A stretch of 64,000 bases of DNA. Source: Limnohabitans sp. Its GTDB lineage: Bacteria; Bacteroidota; Bacteroidia; Flavobacteriales; Flavobacteriaceae. This document shows positions 8,446-17,588 of the stretch, one piece after another. The stretch covers positions 42,520-106,519 of the forward strand of contig JASGCW010000005.1 of the NCBI GenBank assembly GCA_030053945.1. The letters run 5' to 3'. The first letter of the stretch is position 1; each line of letters starts with the position of its first letter. The notes under the pieces are model-generated. The model saw only the letters and a program-made list of their open reading frames with translations. It was not told the DNA's origin and ran no database searches. The position numbers and the translations under genes were made by a program.

Positions 8446-9975
8446 TTAGCAGTCTATTAAAGAGATTGCAACTGATAATTTCATTAGTTTCAAATTAGAT
8501 ACTGCTTTGACAAGCAATTGTAAATCGGGATCATCGCCACTTGAAATTACTATTCCTCTTACAGATTGTCCGTTTTTACATAATTGATTTTGTGTCCATC
8601 CCATAAAACGTAAAATTTTACCTATGCACTCATTGTTATCATCTCGTTTAAATTCTATAACAACAAAATCGCCATTTTTATCAACAGCTAATACATCTAT
8701 AACTCCCACAGAGTTTGTATCGTATTGTCCTAATTGTGCATCTTGTTTTTGCGGATCAAAGTAAGTTAAATTAGGTAGAAATTTATCTTTATTTCTATTT
8801 AGCAAAAATCTATTGATTTCGAGTTCTTCCATATTTATTTGATTTTGAATCGGTTCTTCAACACTAGTAAATTCTTTTACTCTTTCGTATTTATCAAGAT
8901 ACGTTGGAGCTAAATCTGAGACCTTATTATTATCACTTGATTTTGTAGCTTCAGAGTCTATTTCTGCGTCACTTTCATCCTCACTTTCATCTTCAAAAAC
9001 AGGTTCTTCGTGTGTCTTTTCTTGAGTTTGAAAATCATTTGAGCTACTCTCCTCTTTTACAAAATCTTTCTCTAAATGGAATGGCTCTATTATTTCTGAA
9101 TCTTTTAAAAGTGTTGTGGTAAACAGCTTCTTATCATCTTGTCTATCATCTGCATCTTGTAAAAAACTTGAAGCTTTATTAATCTCTTGAGGTACCTCTT
9201 GCTCTTCTTGTGAATTATTAAAATAGCTTTCTACAGAATTTACTTCGGTTTCTTTTTCAACCTCATCAAAAGCTACATAGGTAGGATGTTGCTGATTCAA
9301 AATTTCTAAATCTGTTCTATTGGTATCATTAAGTAATTTCAAAAAGCTATACCCATCTAACTTTGATGCAGCTAATTCTTCCAACTGCTTTTTAACCTTT
9401 AACAATTTGAAGTTATTTTCTACATAATTTGCAAGTCCAGTTTTTTCAGAAAATTCTTGATCCTTTAAAATTTTCTTTAAGAATAATTCTTGTTGGTTAA
9501 AAACTGGAAGAAACACATCTGGAAAAAATATACTTAAAAGTTTAGGAATGACTGTTTTGTCTGTAGCCATACCATCTATATCCTTTGTAAGAAGCACAAC
9601 TGTTTCTAAATCGGTTGAGATATCACCATCAGCATTATACGCCTTTGTCTTATCTAACCAGATAATTTTTTGAAATAATGCTTTTATTTTTGAAAATTCA
9701 TATTCTTCTCCAAATTTATTGAATAAACCACCTGTTATATCCCCTAGAATTTTTGTAGTGTTTTCAAGATCATACTCAAAACAGCCTTCTGAATTACCAT
9801 ATTTTTTAAAATAATCTTCTACTGTTAGACCAATTATTTTACCCAGACTATACGTTTGAATAAAATTTTCTCTAACTTTTTCAATTTCTTTTTTATCTAC
9901 ATCAGATAAAATAGAGTCATTTATTCTATTTAATAATTGCTCTATCTGTTCGTCAAAAATGGTAATTACACTCAT
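8446..9975 (-). CDS. NucS/DUF91-like endonuclease with long acidic linker
   Basis: 509 residues, no signal peptide. The last ~130 residues (about 380-509) look like the NucS/EndoMS C-terminal PD-(D/E)XK domain: GVIDVLAV...VVIEFKR gives Asp427, Glu441 and Lys443, the D-x13-E-x-K core. The N-terminal ~215 residues are helical and unlike the NucS N-terminal domain I know. A Glu/Asp/Ser-rich linker spans roughly 225-375. The product is therefore a probable DNA endonuclease with a divergent sensing or binding half. The gene stands alone on the minus strand with ~320 bp free on its 3' side. A role in mismatch repair or defence would be a guess. Confidence 0.75.
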   Translation of the reverse strand: MSVITIFDEQIEQLLNRINDSILSDVDKKEIEKVRENFIQTYSLGKIIGLTVEDYFKKYGNSEGCFEYDLENTTKILGDITGGLFNKFGEEYEFSKIKALFQKIIWLDKTKAYNADGDISTDLETVVLLTKDIDGMATDKTVIPKLLSIFFPDVFLPVFNQQELFLKKILKDQEFSEKTGLANYVENNFKLLKVKKQLEELAASKLDGYSFLKLLNDTNRTDLEILNQQHPTYVAFDEVEKETEVNSVESYFNNSQEEQEVPQEINKASSFLQDADDRQDDKKLFTTTLLKDSEIIEPFHLEKDFVKEESSSNDFQTQEKTHEEPVFEDESEDESDAEIDSEATKSSDNNKVSDLAPTYLDKYERVKEFTSVEEPIQNQINMEELEINRFLLNRNKDKFLPNLTYFDPQKQDAQLGQYDTNSVGVIDVLAVDKNGDFVVIEFKRDDNNECIGKILRFMGWTQNQLCKNGQSVRGIVISSGDDPDLQLLVKAVSNLKLMKLSVAISLIDC

Positions 9976-10293
9976 ATTTCTAGTTTGTTTCAGATTAGAC
10001 TGAATTTAAAATTTGATAAAATTTATTTTTACAGAAACAATGTTTTTGTCAACATTCTAAATATAAAAAAAATATTTTAATTAACTAGAACTATTTAAAA
10101 AAGAGCTTATTAGTATCACAAAAAAATAATTAAATGCGCTAAAATCAGAGTTATTATTCCGTTTATTTTATTGACTTGATAATAATTTAAAAGAAATATT
10201 CCCAAAGCTTCGGGACAAAAAAATAAATTCAAAACCATAATTTGATGATTTGACAGCGAAGTTTAGTTCATACTTCTCTCTAAAACAAATTAT
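9976..10293. other. 318-bp AT-rich intergenic region
   Basis: Lies between the NucS-like gene start and the 3' end of the TPR gene. I see no gene, clear hairpin terminator or repeat in it. Confidence 0.4.
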
Positions 10294-10977
10294 TTATTTA
10301 TTAAACTTAGCTTTTAGCTCTTCGGCTTTAGCTTTATTCTTCAACTTATTCAAATACAAATCATAAAGTTTATCGAAAGTTGTTTTAGAATGCCCAATTT
10401 CATGTGCTTTTTTGTAGTTCGATTCAGCGTTTTCATATCGTTTAAAATACACATCAATGTATCCTTTTGCTAAGTATCCATCAACCTTAGAGAGGGTCAT
10501 TAATTCAGTAGCATATTTTTGCGCTTTTGTCTCGCTTCCTCCTACAATTCCTGGGAGTTCTATATAAAACATCACTAATGCCCAACGGGTATTTATATGT
10601 TTAGCATCTAGTTTTGCTGATGTTTCAAAAGCATCTTTTACATCATCTATCATCCCTAAAGCTTTAAACTTATTGACAGACTTAGCTTTCATACCTAATG
10701 CGCCACCATATTTAAACCAATAATCGGCATTTTTTGGAAACATAGTTATGAGTTTATTCCCATATTTTATGGCATCATCCCAATTTTGAGTATGAAAAGC
10801 TACTTCACCCAACTTATCAATAGCATCAACATTTTTAGGATTTTCCTTATAGGCTAATTCAAAAAAAGGTTTGGCTTGAGCGTATTTATTTTGCTCTATT
10901 AGCTTTACTCCTTTATCAAAATTAGATTGGGAATAAGCAGCAGTAAGAAATAAAAAACTAAATAAAAAATTCTTCAT
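10294..10977 (-). CDS. Exported TPR-repeat protein
   Basis: 227 residues from the ATG at 10977, chosen because MKNFLFSFLFLTAAYSQ is a clear signal peptide; an in-frame ATG 36 nt upstream would put residues before it and overlap the preceding gene. The mature protein is a run of tetratricopeptide-like helices (for example ANKYAQAKPFFELAYKENPKNVDAIDKLGEV-type units near 25-60 and 60-95). TPRs bind other proteins. It is the last gene of the operon 14174 to 10294, starting 1 nt after the upstream stop. Function unknown; periplasmic or outer-membrane scaffold is likely. Confidence 0.75.
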   Translation of the reverse strand: MKNFLFSFLFLTAAYSQSNFDKGVKLIEQNKYAQAKPFFELAYKENPKNVDAIDKLGEVAFHTQNWDDAIKYGNKLITMFPKNADYWFKYGGALGMKAKSVNKFKALGMIDDVKDAFETSAKLDAKHINTRWALVMFYIELPGIVGGSETKAQKYATELMTLSKVDGYLAKGYIDVYFKRYENAESNYKKAHEIGHSKTTFDKLYDLYLNKLKNKAKAEELKAKFNK

Positions 10978-10978
10978 A

Positions 10979-13216
10979 TTACTTAACAAAATTGCTAAAA
11001 TAACCACATTCATTGATTACATCTTGGTAATATTTTGTATGCGAATATTTATTTTTTAATGTTTTAAATCCGTTGAATGCAATATAATCAATTTCATAAG
11101 GCTTGAAAGCAGGTGTTTGATAAAAAGCATTACGTTCAATTTTAGTTAATAAATAAACAGCTTTTGCTTTTTGTTCATCATTTTTTGCAGCATTTAAAGC
11201 TTGTGTATAATATTTTTCAGCGAGTTTATCATTTTGCAACAATCCTTTATAAGTATCACTAATGTAATCTGAGCCATGTTCATTTATTATTTTATTTTCA
11301 TAAAACATTCTAGCATTGCCATAAAAAGTCATATTATAAAAAGCATTAGCTACTAAAATATTATCCATATAATTATCCCCTCCTTTTGCTATATTATTTT
11401 GCAACTCCTCTATCTTTTTCAAGAAAGCAATTTTAGAATATTTAGTTTTTTGAAAAGCGGCGTGTTCACAATCGTGACAATCTTTTATGTTTCCATTAAA
11501 AGGATTTCCTAACAAGACAAACTCTTTGTTGTCTGATTTTTCCATCTGCACGATAGCTTCTTTTATATTATCAGTGTATGCTAATTTTATAGCTTTAAAT
11601 TCATAAATATCATTAAGTGTAACGTCATACAATGATTGTGCTAAAATATCCCATTGTGTATTATGCTTTTCTTCAAAATAAGCTTGCATTTTTTCTAAAC
11701 GCGTCTGATTTAAATAAAAATTAAAATCTCTTGAAAACAACTCTGCATAAACTTCATCGCCTTGTTTTTTATACAAAGACGAAATATATGTCTTGCTCCA
11801 GTTAGACAAGAAATTAGATCGCAAGTTTTTTGCAGAATTTCCTTCTTTAGACAATGAATAAATCCATTTTAAAGTTGGCAATAACTTCTCTTGTGCAGCA
11901 GCATCCATTTTTTTGACAGCAGCAATTTCGTTATAGGCTTTAAAAAGTTTGAACTGTTGTTGTGCTAATTTAGTAGATGGAATATTCTTTTCTGCCAAGT
12001 CAAAATATTTTGAAGCACTTACATTATTTCCTTTAATCACCTCCAAATATCCAGCTCCTATATTCCATAAATAAGGAGTTCTTGTATTGTTTGCTTTTGC
12101 AATTTGAATAACTAAACTGTACAACTTAGGATTAACCCCTACCTTTTTATCTTTTTTCTCTTTAGAATCAGCATCTTCCCACGAAACAGAATTCAACTTA
12201 TTCTCTTCTATATTTAAAGCTCTGGTAAGCAAATAATCCAAATGTTTATTTGTAGGCTCTAAAGCATACATTTTTTCAATCGCAGTGGTAGCGTCTGCAT
12301 AATAACCATACAGTGACCATAATGCTCCCTTTTGAGCGTTAGATTTTGCTAATGCTAAAGCCTGATTAAAATCGGCATCATTTTGTGGATGAAAACAATA
12401 GGTAGCTACAGTTCTTAAAGTAGGGCAATTATCAAAAACCAATGCATACATGAAATTAGAATTAGCATACATTTTCTTTTTGTATAACGCTCCTGCTACA
12501 TACGAAAGCCCTCGATAGTAATTTTCATCTTTAGCAACAGCTGCTTGGGTTTTATTAAAAAAAGTAATCGCCTCACTTCTATTCACAGAATAAAAATAGG
12601 ACTTCATAGTAAGTATCCAATATTTTGATTTTAAAAAAGAATCTTTAGTCAACTGATATATTTTCTCAATACTTTGTGCTTGTTTGAGAGACATCGAATT
12701 CATTGGATCCATTCTATCTGTATCATAATTCCAAGATGCTTTATTATTTGTAAAAGTTTCTAAAGAACGAGCTAAATTGATAAATGTAAAAAATTGCTTG
12801 TTTTTATTATTCGCAAAATTGACTTGTTTACTCCATTTACTCTTAGTATCTTTTGCAAGTATAGCCTTAGTTATTTGCTTTACATCTGTTGCTGCCGAGT
12901 CAGAAAAGATATAAAATTTCAACTCTTTTTCGGGAATAGAATTATTTAAGTATTTCTTCCAATCAGCAATTATAGAAGATTCAAATCGGCGAGAATGTTT
13001 TTCATCGTGTGAACTGTACCAATCCTCTTCACTAGCATAAAACATATCAGTACTATAAAAAAGTTGTCTATATGACTCATCTTGCACATAAGCCTCTGGA
13101 GCAAAACTTGAATCTGAAAACCAACCCCAATCGCCATCTGCACATAATGAAAAGGTTGCTGCGACTAATGCAAAAAGGCTAAAAATTTGCAACGAGGTTT
13201 TTGAAAAAATTGTCAT
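10979..13216 (-). CDS. Large exported helical (TPR-like) protein, unknown function
   Basis: 745 residues. An N-terminal hydrophobic segment (about residues 8-25, LFALVAATFSLCA) reads as a signal peptide. The rest is almost all helical, rich in Ala, Lys, Tyr and Asn, with repeat-like pairs such as YYRGLSYVAGALYKKKMYANSNF, consistent with TPR/solenoid repeats. A CxxC (DCHDC, near residue 590) is present. The start overlaps the upstream lipoprotein gene by 38 bp and the downstream TPR gene follows after 1 nt, so the three are one operon. I do not recognise the family. Confidence 0.7.
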   Translation of the reverse strand: MTIFSKTSLQIFSLFALVAATFSLCADGDWGWFSDSSFAPEAYVQDESYRQLFYSTDMFYASEEDWYSSHDEKHSRRFESSIIADWKKYLNNSIPEKELKFYIFSDSAATDVKQITKAILAKDTKSKWSKQVNFANNKNKQFFTFINLARSLETFTNNKASWNYDTDRMDPMNSMSLKQAQSIEKIYQLTKDSFLKSKYWILTMKSYFYSVNRSEAITFFNKTQAAVAKDENYYRGLSYVAGALYKKKMYANSNFMYALVFDNCPTLRTVATYCFHPQNDADFNQALALAKSNAQKGALWSLYGYYADATTAIEKMYALEPTNKHLDYLLTRALNIEENKLNSVSWEDADSKEKKDKKVGVNPKLYSLVIQIAKANNTRTPYLWNIGAGYLEVIKGNNVSASKYFDLAEKNIPSTKLAQQQFKLFKAYNEIAAVKKMDAAAQEKLLPTLKWIYSLSKEGNSAKNLRSNFLSNWSKTYISSLYKKQGDEVYAELFSRDFNFYLNQTRLEKMQAYFEEKHNTQWDILAQSLYDVTLNDIYEFKAIKLAYTDNIKEAIVQMEKSDNKEFVLLGNPFNGNIKDCHDCEHAAFQKTKYSKIAFLKKIEELQNNIAKGGDNYMDNILVANAFYNMTFYGNARMFYENKIINEHGSDYISDTYKGLLQNDKLAEKYYTQALNAAKNDEQKAKAVYLLTKIERNAFYQTPAFKPYEIDYIAFNGFKTLKNKYSHTKYYQDVINECGYFSNFVK

Positions 13217-14174
13217 TTGGAAAATCCTTTATATTGTTTGTGTTTAAATCGTAAAAAATTATTTCTTCTGGAGTATAATCTAATTTATCAGAAAGCAAAT
13301 CTATCATTTCTTCTAAATCATCATTTTGTATTTGTTCCAATTTGAGTTCATCTCCTTGACTGAAATAAAATCCTTTGAACAAAATGTTTTTCTTTACATA
13401 AACCACATTATCCTCTAATTCAAAATTAGGATTATTTTCAAAATCTTCTACATTTAAATTCGAAATTAGATTCAAAATTTTGTTATTACTACTATGTACC
13501 CACCATGAAAAAATAGGCAATGCTATCTTTAGCTTTAAAGGATATTTTTTTAATGAATAAATATAATTCAAAGCAATTTTTTTATCATAAATCGAATTAC
13601 TTTTCTCCTCTGAAGAAAGTTTACCCATATTATAAAACATCAACACACCATAATCTACTGGGGGCACTTTTGTTTGTTCAAAATATTTTATTTGATGCAA
13701 TCGTATAGTGGTTGAAAGTTTTTTTACACAATCTTTTTTTACTAAACTTAAAAACTGCATATACTTTTCACGACTTTCTAACGACCAATCACAATCTATT
13801 TGAATTTCTTTAGAATGAAAATTATTAGCCTTATCAATCTGATTGATTAGAAGCAAAACCTTCGCTGTCAAATCTTCTAAATCTATTCGCTTAGAGAGAA
13901 AAACTTCATTTTTAATAAAAACAACAGGAATAATTTCTTGAGAAACTTTTTTAGCAACAAAATGAATAGGAGCAACTGGAAAAGGCTGATTATTTTGCAA
14001 TGTCACATCAAAATAACGAACATAGATTTTATTTACTTCATTAGAAGTCAAAGCTTCGTTTTCTTCCTTTGACAAACTAAATTTTGTTTTCCAATTGTAA
14101 AAAGACACCGCTGGATTTTTCTCTTCGGTACACGAAAAAAAGAAAATAGATAATAGCAACAATAATCTACGCAT
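13179..14174 (-). CDS. Lipoprotein of unknown function
   Basis: 331 residues beginning MRRLLLLLSIFFFSC, a lipoprotein signal with Cys at ~15. The mature part has alternating strands and helices with phrases such as EIQIDCDWS, YGVLMFYNMG and LKIALPIFSWW, which suggest a TIM-barrel or glycosidase-like fold, but no catalytic motif is clear. It heads the operon with the two helical exported proteins downstream (38-bp overlap with the next gene), so they may form an envelope complex. A short gene for a two-helix membrane protein lies 5 bp upstream. Confidence 0.7.
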   Translation of the reverse strand: MRRLLLLLSIFFFSCTEEKNPAVSFYNWKTKFSLSKEENEALTSNEVNKIYVRYFDVTLQNNQPFPVAPIHFVAKKVSQEIIPVVFIKNEVFLSKRIDLEDLTAKVLLLINQIDKANNFHSKEIQIDCDWSLESREKYMQFLSLVKKDCVKKLSTTIRLHQIKYFEQTKVPPVDYGVLMFYNMGKLSSEEKSNSIYDKKIALNYIYSLKKYPLKLKIALPIFSWWVHSSNNKILNLISNLNVEDFENNPNFELEDNVVYVKKNILFKGFYFSQGDELKLEQIQNDDLEEMIDLLSDKLDYTPEEIIFYDLNTNNIKDFPNDNFFKNLVANF

Positions 14175-14179
14175 ACCAT

Positions 14180-14461
14180 CTATTTCTTTTCAGATTGATT
14201 ATTAGTTTTTTCGTCCAGCTCAGGTGTGGCCGAAATATTAGATAGAAAACTAATTGTCCCTGAATTTTTATATTTTCTTGTTGCCCATACAACACCTATT
14301 ATCAAACCTAAAACTGACAATAAAATCCATAGTATTAACCCAAAAGTGTTTGGTAAATTATAATACACTCCGAATCCTAATGCTGTTCCAATGAACAATG
14401 GAGAGAGCATTATTTGAAACCACCCTACCAACTCAAAGATTCCACCAATAAATTTAAACAT
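14180..14461 (-). CDS. Small two-helix membrane protein
   Basis: 93 residues with two hydrophobic segments (about 12-34 and 38-60) and a short polar tail. The 5-bp gap to the lipoprotein gene suggests cotranscription. The S46 peptidase terminator lies immediately upstream, so transcription of this operon probably begins near 14470-14500. No family recognised. Confidence 0.6.
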   Translation of the reverse strand: MFKFIGGIFELVGWFQIMLSPLFIGTALGFGVYYNLPNTFGLILWILLSVLGLIIGVVWATRKYKNSGTISFLSNISATPELDEKTNNQSEKK

Positions 14462-14504
14462 ATTTTATTTTTGTTTGATTAGTAAATATACCCAATTTAA
14501 CAGA

Positions 14505-14534
14505 AAAACCGAACTCAAAATTGAGTTCGGTTTT
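14505..14534 (-). terminator. Terminator after the S46 peptidase gene
   Basis: Perfect 14-bp stem (14505-14518 with 14521-14534), 2-nt loop. Its arms are AAAACCGAACTCAA and the complement, so T-rich tracts flank it on either strand. It lies 25 bp past the peptidase stop. Confidence 0.85.
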
Positions 14535-14559
14535 ATAGTTCTGATACTTTATAAGTAAA

Positions 14560-16710
14560 TTATTTTACTAATGTCATTTCATCTACAATGTGTTTAGCGT
14601 TTGAGAAATTCTCAATTACCCATAATACATAACGAATATCAACATTGATTGTTCTTTGCAATTTGTTATCAAAAATCACATCACCAGCCATAGCTTCGAT
14701 ATTTCCGTCGAAAGCTAATCCTATTAACTCCCCTTTTCCATTTAATACAGGCGAACCAGAATTACCACCTGTAATATCATTGTCTGTCAAGAAATTTACG
14801 TGTAATGAGCCATCTTTGTCTGCAAAACGTCCAAATTCTTTATTGGCATTCATTTCTAACACTTTAGAAGGCAAATCAAACTCTGCGTCTCCATTTTTAT
14901 ATTTTTTTACCTGTCCTGCTAAAGTTGTATAATTATTTACTGTTGCATCATTACGCTTATCAGCTGGTAACGCACGTACTTTACCATAAGTTAAACGTAA
15001 AGTTGAATTTGCATCTGGATATTTAATTGCGCCAATTTTAGATTCTCTCAAACCTTCAACCAATTTACGGAAAGCTGCACCAAAATCATTTTGCGCTTTA
15101 GCAATAACTTCAGATTTAGATCCAAAATGGGTAATTAAATCATTAGACAATACATATAATGCATCTGTAGTAAGAGCCTGCTCACTTGGGTTTGCTAAAA
15201 AGGCTTTGATTTTTTCCTTAGAAGTAAAAATACTTGAATTGAAAGCATCATTTACATAATTAGTAAAATCATTGTTATTTGCTTTTCCAATTTCAGCTAC
15301 TTTAGGTGCAATAGCATATCCAACAGATTTGGTAGCATACAATTTTAATTGAGCCGCAAGAATATCTTTTTCAGCTGGAATATGAACTTCTTTAAAAAAC
15401 TCATCTACCATTTCATTGATAGCAGGAAGCATTTGTCCACGCTTGATAGTTTCAGCTTTTAGATAATTTTCTAATTGCTTCCCTATAGTTCTTCCTACTG
15501 AACCAAAAGCTGAAGTTCTAAGTAATTGCTGCAAATAATTATCGTGACGTGCTTTTTCATTTGTCATTCCGTAGAATTTATTGATAGTCGCTACAACATC
15601 ACCATATTTAGCTTTATTTTCAGGTTTATTTGCCCAAGTATTAAATTTAGCTTCTTGAGCTGCTTTCGTTTTTGCAGTACCGAATTTAGTTAACGCATCT
15701 ATCATACCTTGACGGTTCTTCCAATAGTTAGCAGTAGAAGCAAATTTAGAAGCATATACAAGATTCAAAGCATCACTTTGATTCATATATTTTTTCATAT
15801 TATCCATACCTGTTTTTGCTCCTTCTACCCAAGCAGGATAAGCAAATTTCACATTTTGCTCTATACCACCCGCTGGCATCCAACGATTCGTACGACCTGG
15901 ATAACCTAAAATCATTGCAAAATCATTTTCTTTAACTCCTTTTAAATTTACAGGTAAATGATGTTTAGGCTGTAAAGGCACATTACTTTGTGAGTATTCA
16001 GCTGGATTACCATTTGCATCAGCATAAATACGGAACATAGAGAAATCTGCTGTGTGACGAGGCCACTCCCAGTTATCTGTATCGCCACCAAATTTCCCTA
16101 AACTCTCTGGAGGTGTTCCTACTAAACGAACGTCTTTATAATCTTGGTAAACAAAATAGTAATATTCATTACCTTGAAAAAATGGGCGAACAGAAACCAC
16201 ATATTTTCCGCCTTCATTGTTTTCTTTTTCAATTTTTGCAATTTCTTGGTTTATTGCTTTTTCACGTTCTACTTCAGTCATTTTATCATTAACAACCGAT
16301 AAAATTCTTTTTGAGCAATCGTCCATACGAACAAAGAAACGTACAAACAGACTAGAAGGTTTTAATTCTTCTCCTCTATTTGCTGCCCAATAACCATTTT
16401 TTAAATGATTTTTATCAGCAGTAGATAACTCTGCAATAGCATCATACCCGCAATGGTGGTTTGTAAGTACTAAACCATCCTTTGAAATAAGCTCTGCTGT
16501 ACATCCGCCATTAAACTGAACGATAGCGTCTTTTAAACTATGATGATTTATGCTGTAAATTTCCTCTGCTGTTAGCTGAAGTCCCATTTTTTGCATATCA
16601 CGATGGTTTAAACGTTCTATGAACATTAAAAACCACATCCCTTCATCTGCCTTAACACTTGTTGGCACAAGCATAATTGCAGCTATTAAGGATAAAACTA
16701 ATTTTTTCAT
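14560..16710 (-). CDS. S46 dipeptidyl-peptidase, DPP7-like
   Basis: 716 residues, usual length for the family. Signal peptide to about residue 21. Chymotrypsin-fold catalytic triad is readable: His85 or His86 in TNHHCGYDA, Asp222 in HTADF, Ser651 in GGNSGSP. Eighteen residues after the Ser is Gly669 (AFDG); as I recall, Gly here marks DPP7-type enzymes with broad or hydrophobic P1 preference, while Arg marks the Asp/Glu-specific DPP11. The enzyme removes dipeptides from extracellular peptides in the periplasm or at the surface, feeding amino acid catabolism. Single-gene transcript, with a strong terminator. A TATCTTCG sequence near 16735-16742 (minus strand) is close to the -7 consensus. Confidence 0.93.
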   Translation of the reverse strand: MKKLVLSLIAAIMLVPTSVKADEGMWFLMFIERLNHRDMQKMGLQLTAEEIYSINHHSLKDAIVQFNGGCTAELISKDGLVLTNHHCGYDAIAELSTADKNHLKNGYWAANRGEELKPSSLFVRFFVRMDDCSKRILSVVNDKMTEVEREKAINQEIAKIEKENNEGGKYVVSVRPFFQGNEYYYFVYQDYKDVRLVGTPPESLGKFGGDTDNWEWPRHTADFSMFRIYADANGNPAEYSQSNVPLQPKHHLPVNLKGVKENDFAMILGYPGRTNRWMPAGGIEQNVKFAYPAWVEGAKTGMDNMKKYMNQSDALNLVYASKFASTANYWKNRQGMIDALTKFGTAKTKAAQEAKFNTWANKPENKAKYGDVVATINKFYGMTNEKARHDNYLQQLLRTSAFGSVGRTIGKQLENYLKAETIKRGQMLPAINEMVDEFFKEVHIPAEKDILAAQLKLYATKSVGYAIAPKVAEIGKANNNDFTNYVNDAFNSSIFTSKEKIKAFLANPSEQALTTDALYVLSNDLITHFGSKSEVIAKAQNDFGAAFRKLVEGLRESKIGAIKYPDANSTLRLTYGKVRALPADKRNDATVNNYTTLAGQVKKYKNGDAEFDLPSKVLEMNANKEFGRFADKDGSLHVNFLTDNDITGGNSGSPVLNGKGELIGLAFDGNIEAMAGDVIFDNKLQRTINVDIRYVLWVIENFSNAKHIVDEMTLVK

Positions 16711-16897
16711 AATTACATTGTTTTGTTAGTGGGGCGAAGATAATCTTTTTAAAAATTCGGATAAAATTTAACTATGCTTTTACAATTTCTTTAAGATTAA
16801 TTTAACATTTACATATCCTAAAAATCATACTCAAAAAATTAAGTTGGCGTAATATTTGTTAAATTTGGGAATATTAACATTTAAAAAACAAAAAACA

Positions 16898-17362
16898 ATG
16901 GGATTATTTTCATTTATCAAAGGGGCAGGTAAAAAACTATTTGGGGCAAAAGAAGAAGCCGCTCCAGCAGAAGAAAAAGCACAACTAAAAGCAAGTGTAT
17001 TATTAGGACACGTTCAAGCATTAGGATTGCCATTTAATTCATTAAAAGTATCAGTTAAAGACGATGGCGTTGTTGTTGTATCTGGAGAAGTAGCACAGCA
17101 AGCGGATTCTGAAAAAATTGTATTGGCATTAGGAAACGTAGAAGGTGTAGAAACTGTTGACAACCAAATGACAGTTGCAGAACCAGCTCCAGAAGCTCAA
17201 TATCACACTGTAGTGGAAGGCGATTGGTTATCAAAAATCGCCGACAAATATTATGGTGACCCTATGAAATATGAAGTAATTTTTGAAGCTAACAAACCTA
17301 TGTTAAAGGATCCAGACGAAATATACCCAGGTCAAGTTTTAAGAATACCTATTATTAATTAG
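16898..17362 (+). CDS. BON-LysM domain protein (Kbp/YgaU-like)
   Basis: 154 residues from the ATG at 16898; an earlier in-frame ATG at 16856 would add 14 unlikely residues. After a Lys/Ala-rich start, a BON domain spans about residues 30-95 (VKVSVKDDGVVVVSGEV, LGNVEGVETVDNQM) and a LysM domain about 103-153 (YHTVVEGDWLSKIADKYYGDP...IYPGQVLRIP). The order and length match E. coli Kbp, a cytoplasmic potassium-binding protein. No signal peptide. TAAATTTG at 16860-16867 could serve as a -7 box. A hairpin repeat lies 27 bp after the stop. Confidence 0.88.
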   Translation: MGLFSFIKGAGKKLFGAKEEAAPAEEKAQLKASVLLGHVQALGLPFNSLKVSVKDDGVVVVSGEVAQQADSEKIVLALGNVEGVETVDNQMTVAEPAPEAQYHTVVEGDWLSKIADKYYGDPMKYEVIFEANKPMLKDPDEIYPGQVLRIPIIN

Positions 17363-17372
17363 AGTCTTCTCC

Positions 17373-17428
17373 TAAATTCGTTTTCTTTACTACACCTGAC
17401 AGGTTTTTCAAAACCTATCAGGTGTAGT
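17373..17428 (+). repeat. Dispersed hairpin repeat, copy 1
   Basis: A conserved flank TAAATTCGTTTTCTTTACTA (17373 onward) leads into a hairpin with 19-bp arms 17389-17407 and 17410-17428, one mismatch, 2-nt loop. The reverse complement of 42778-42831 carries the same flank and a diverged hairpin. It may serve as terminator for the BON-LysM gene, but it is a repeat element in its own right. Confidence 0.8.
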
Positions 17429-17588
17429 GGTTTAAAATCTAAGAATTAGATTCTGCTGTGAACTCAATTACTCATAAAAATTCAGTAGTTCAGAAGTTGA
17501 ATTTTGAACGCTATAAATGGATTAAAACCTTTCAAAGATTACTAAAATTGAGGATTTATGAATTCAACACTACTACATTTTGAAATTT

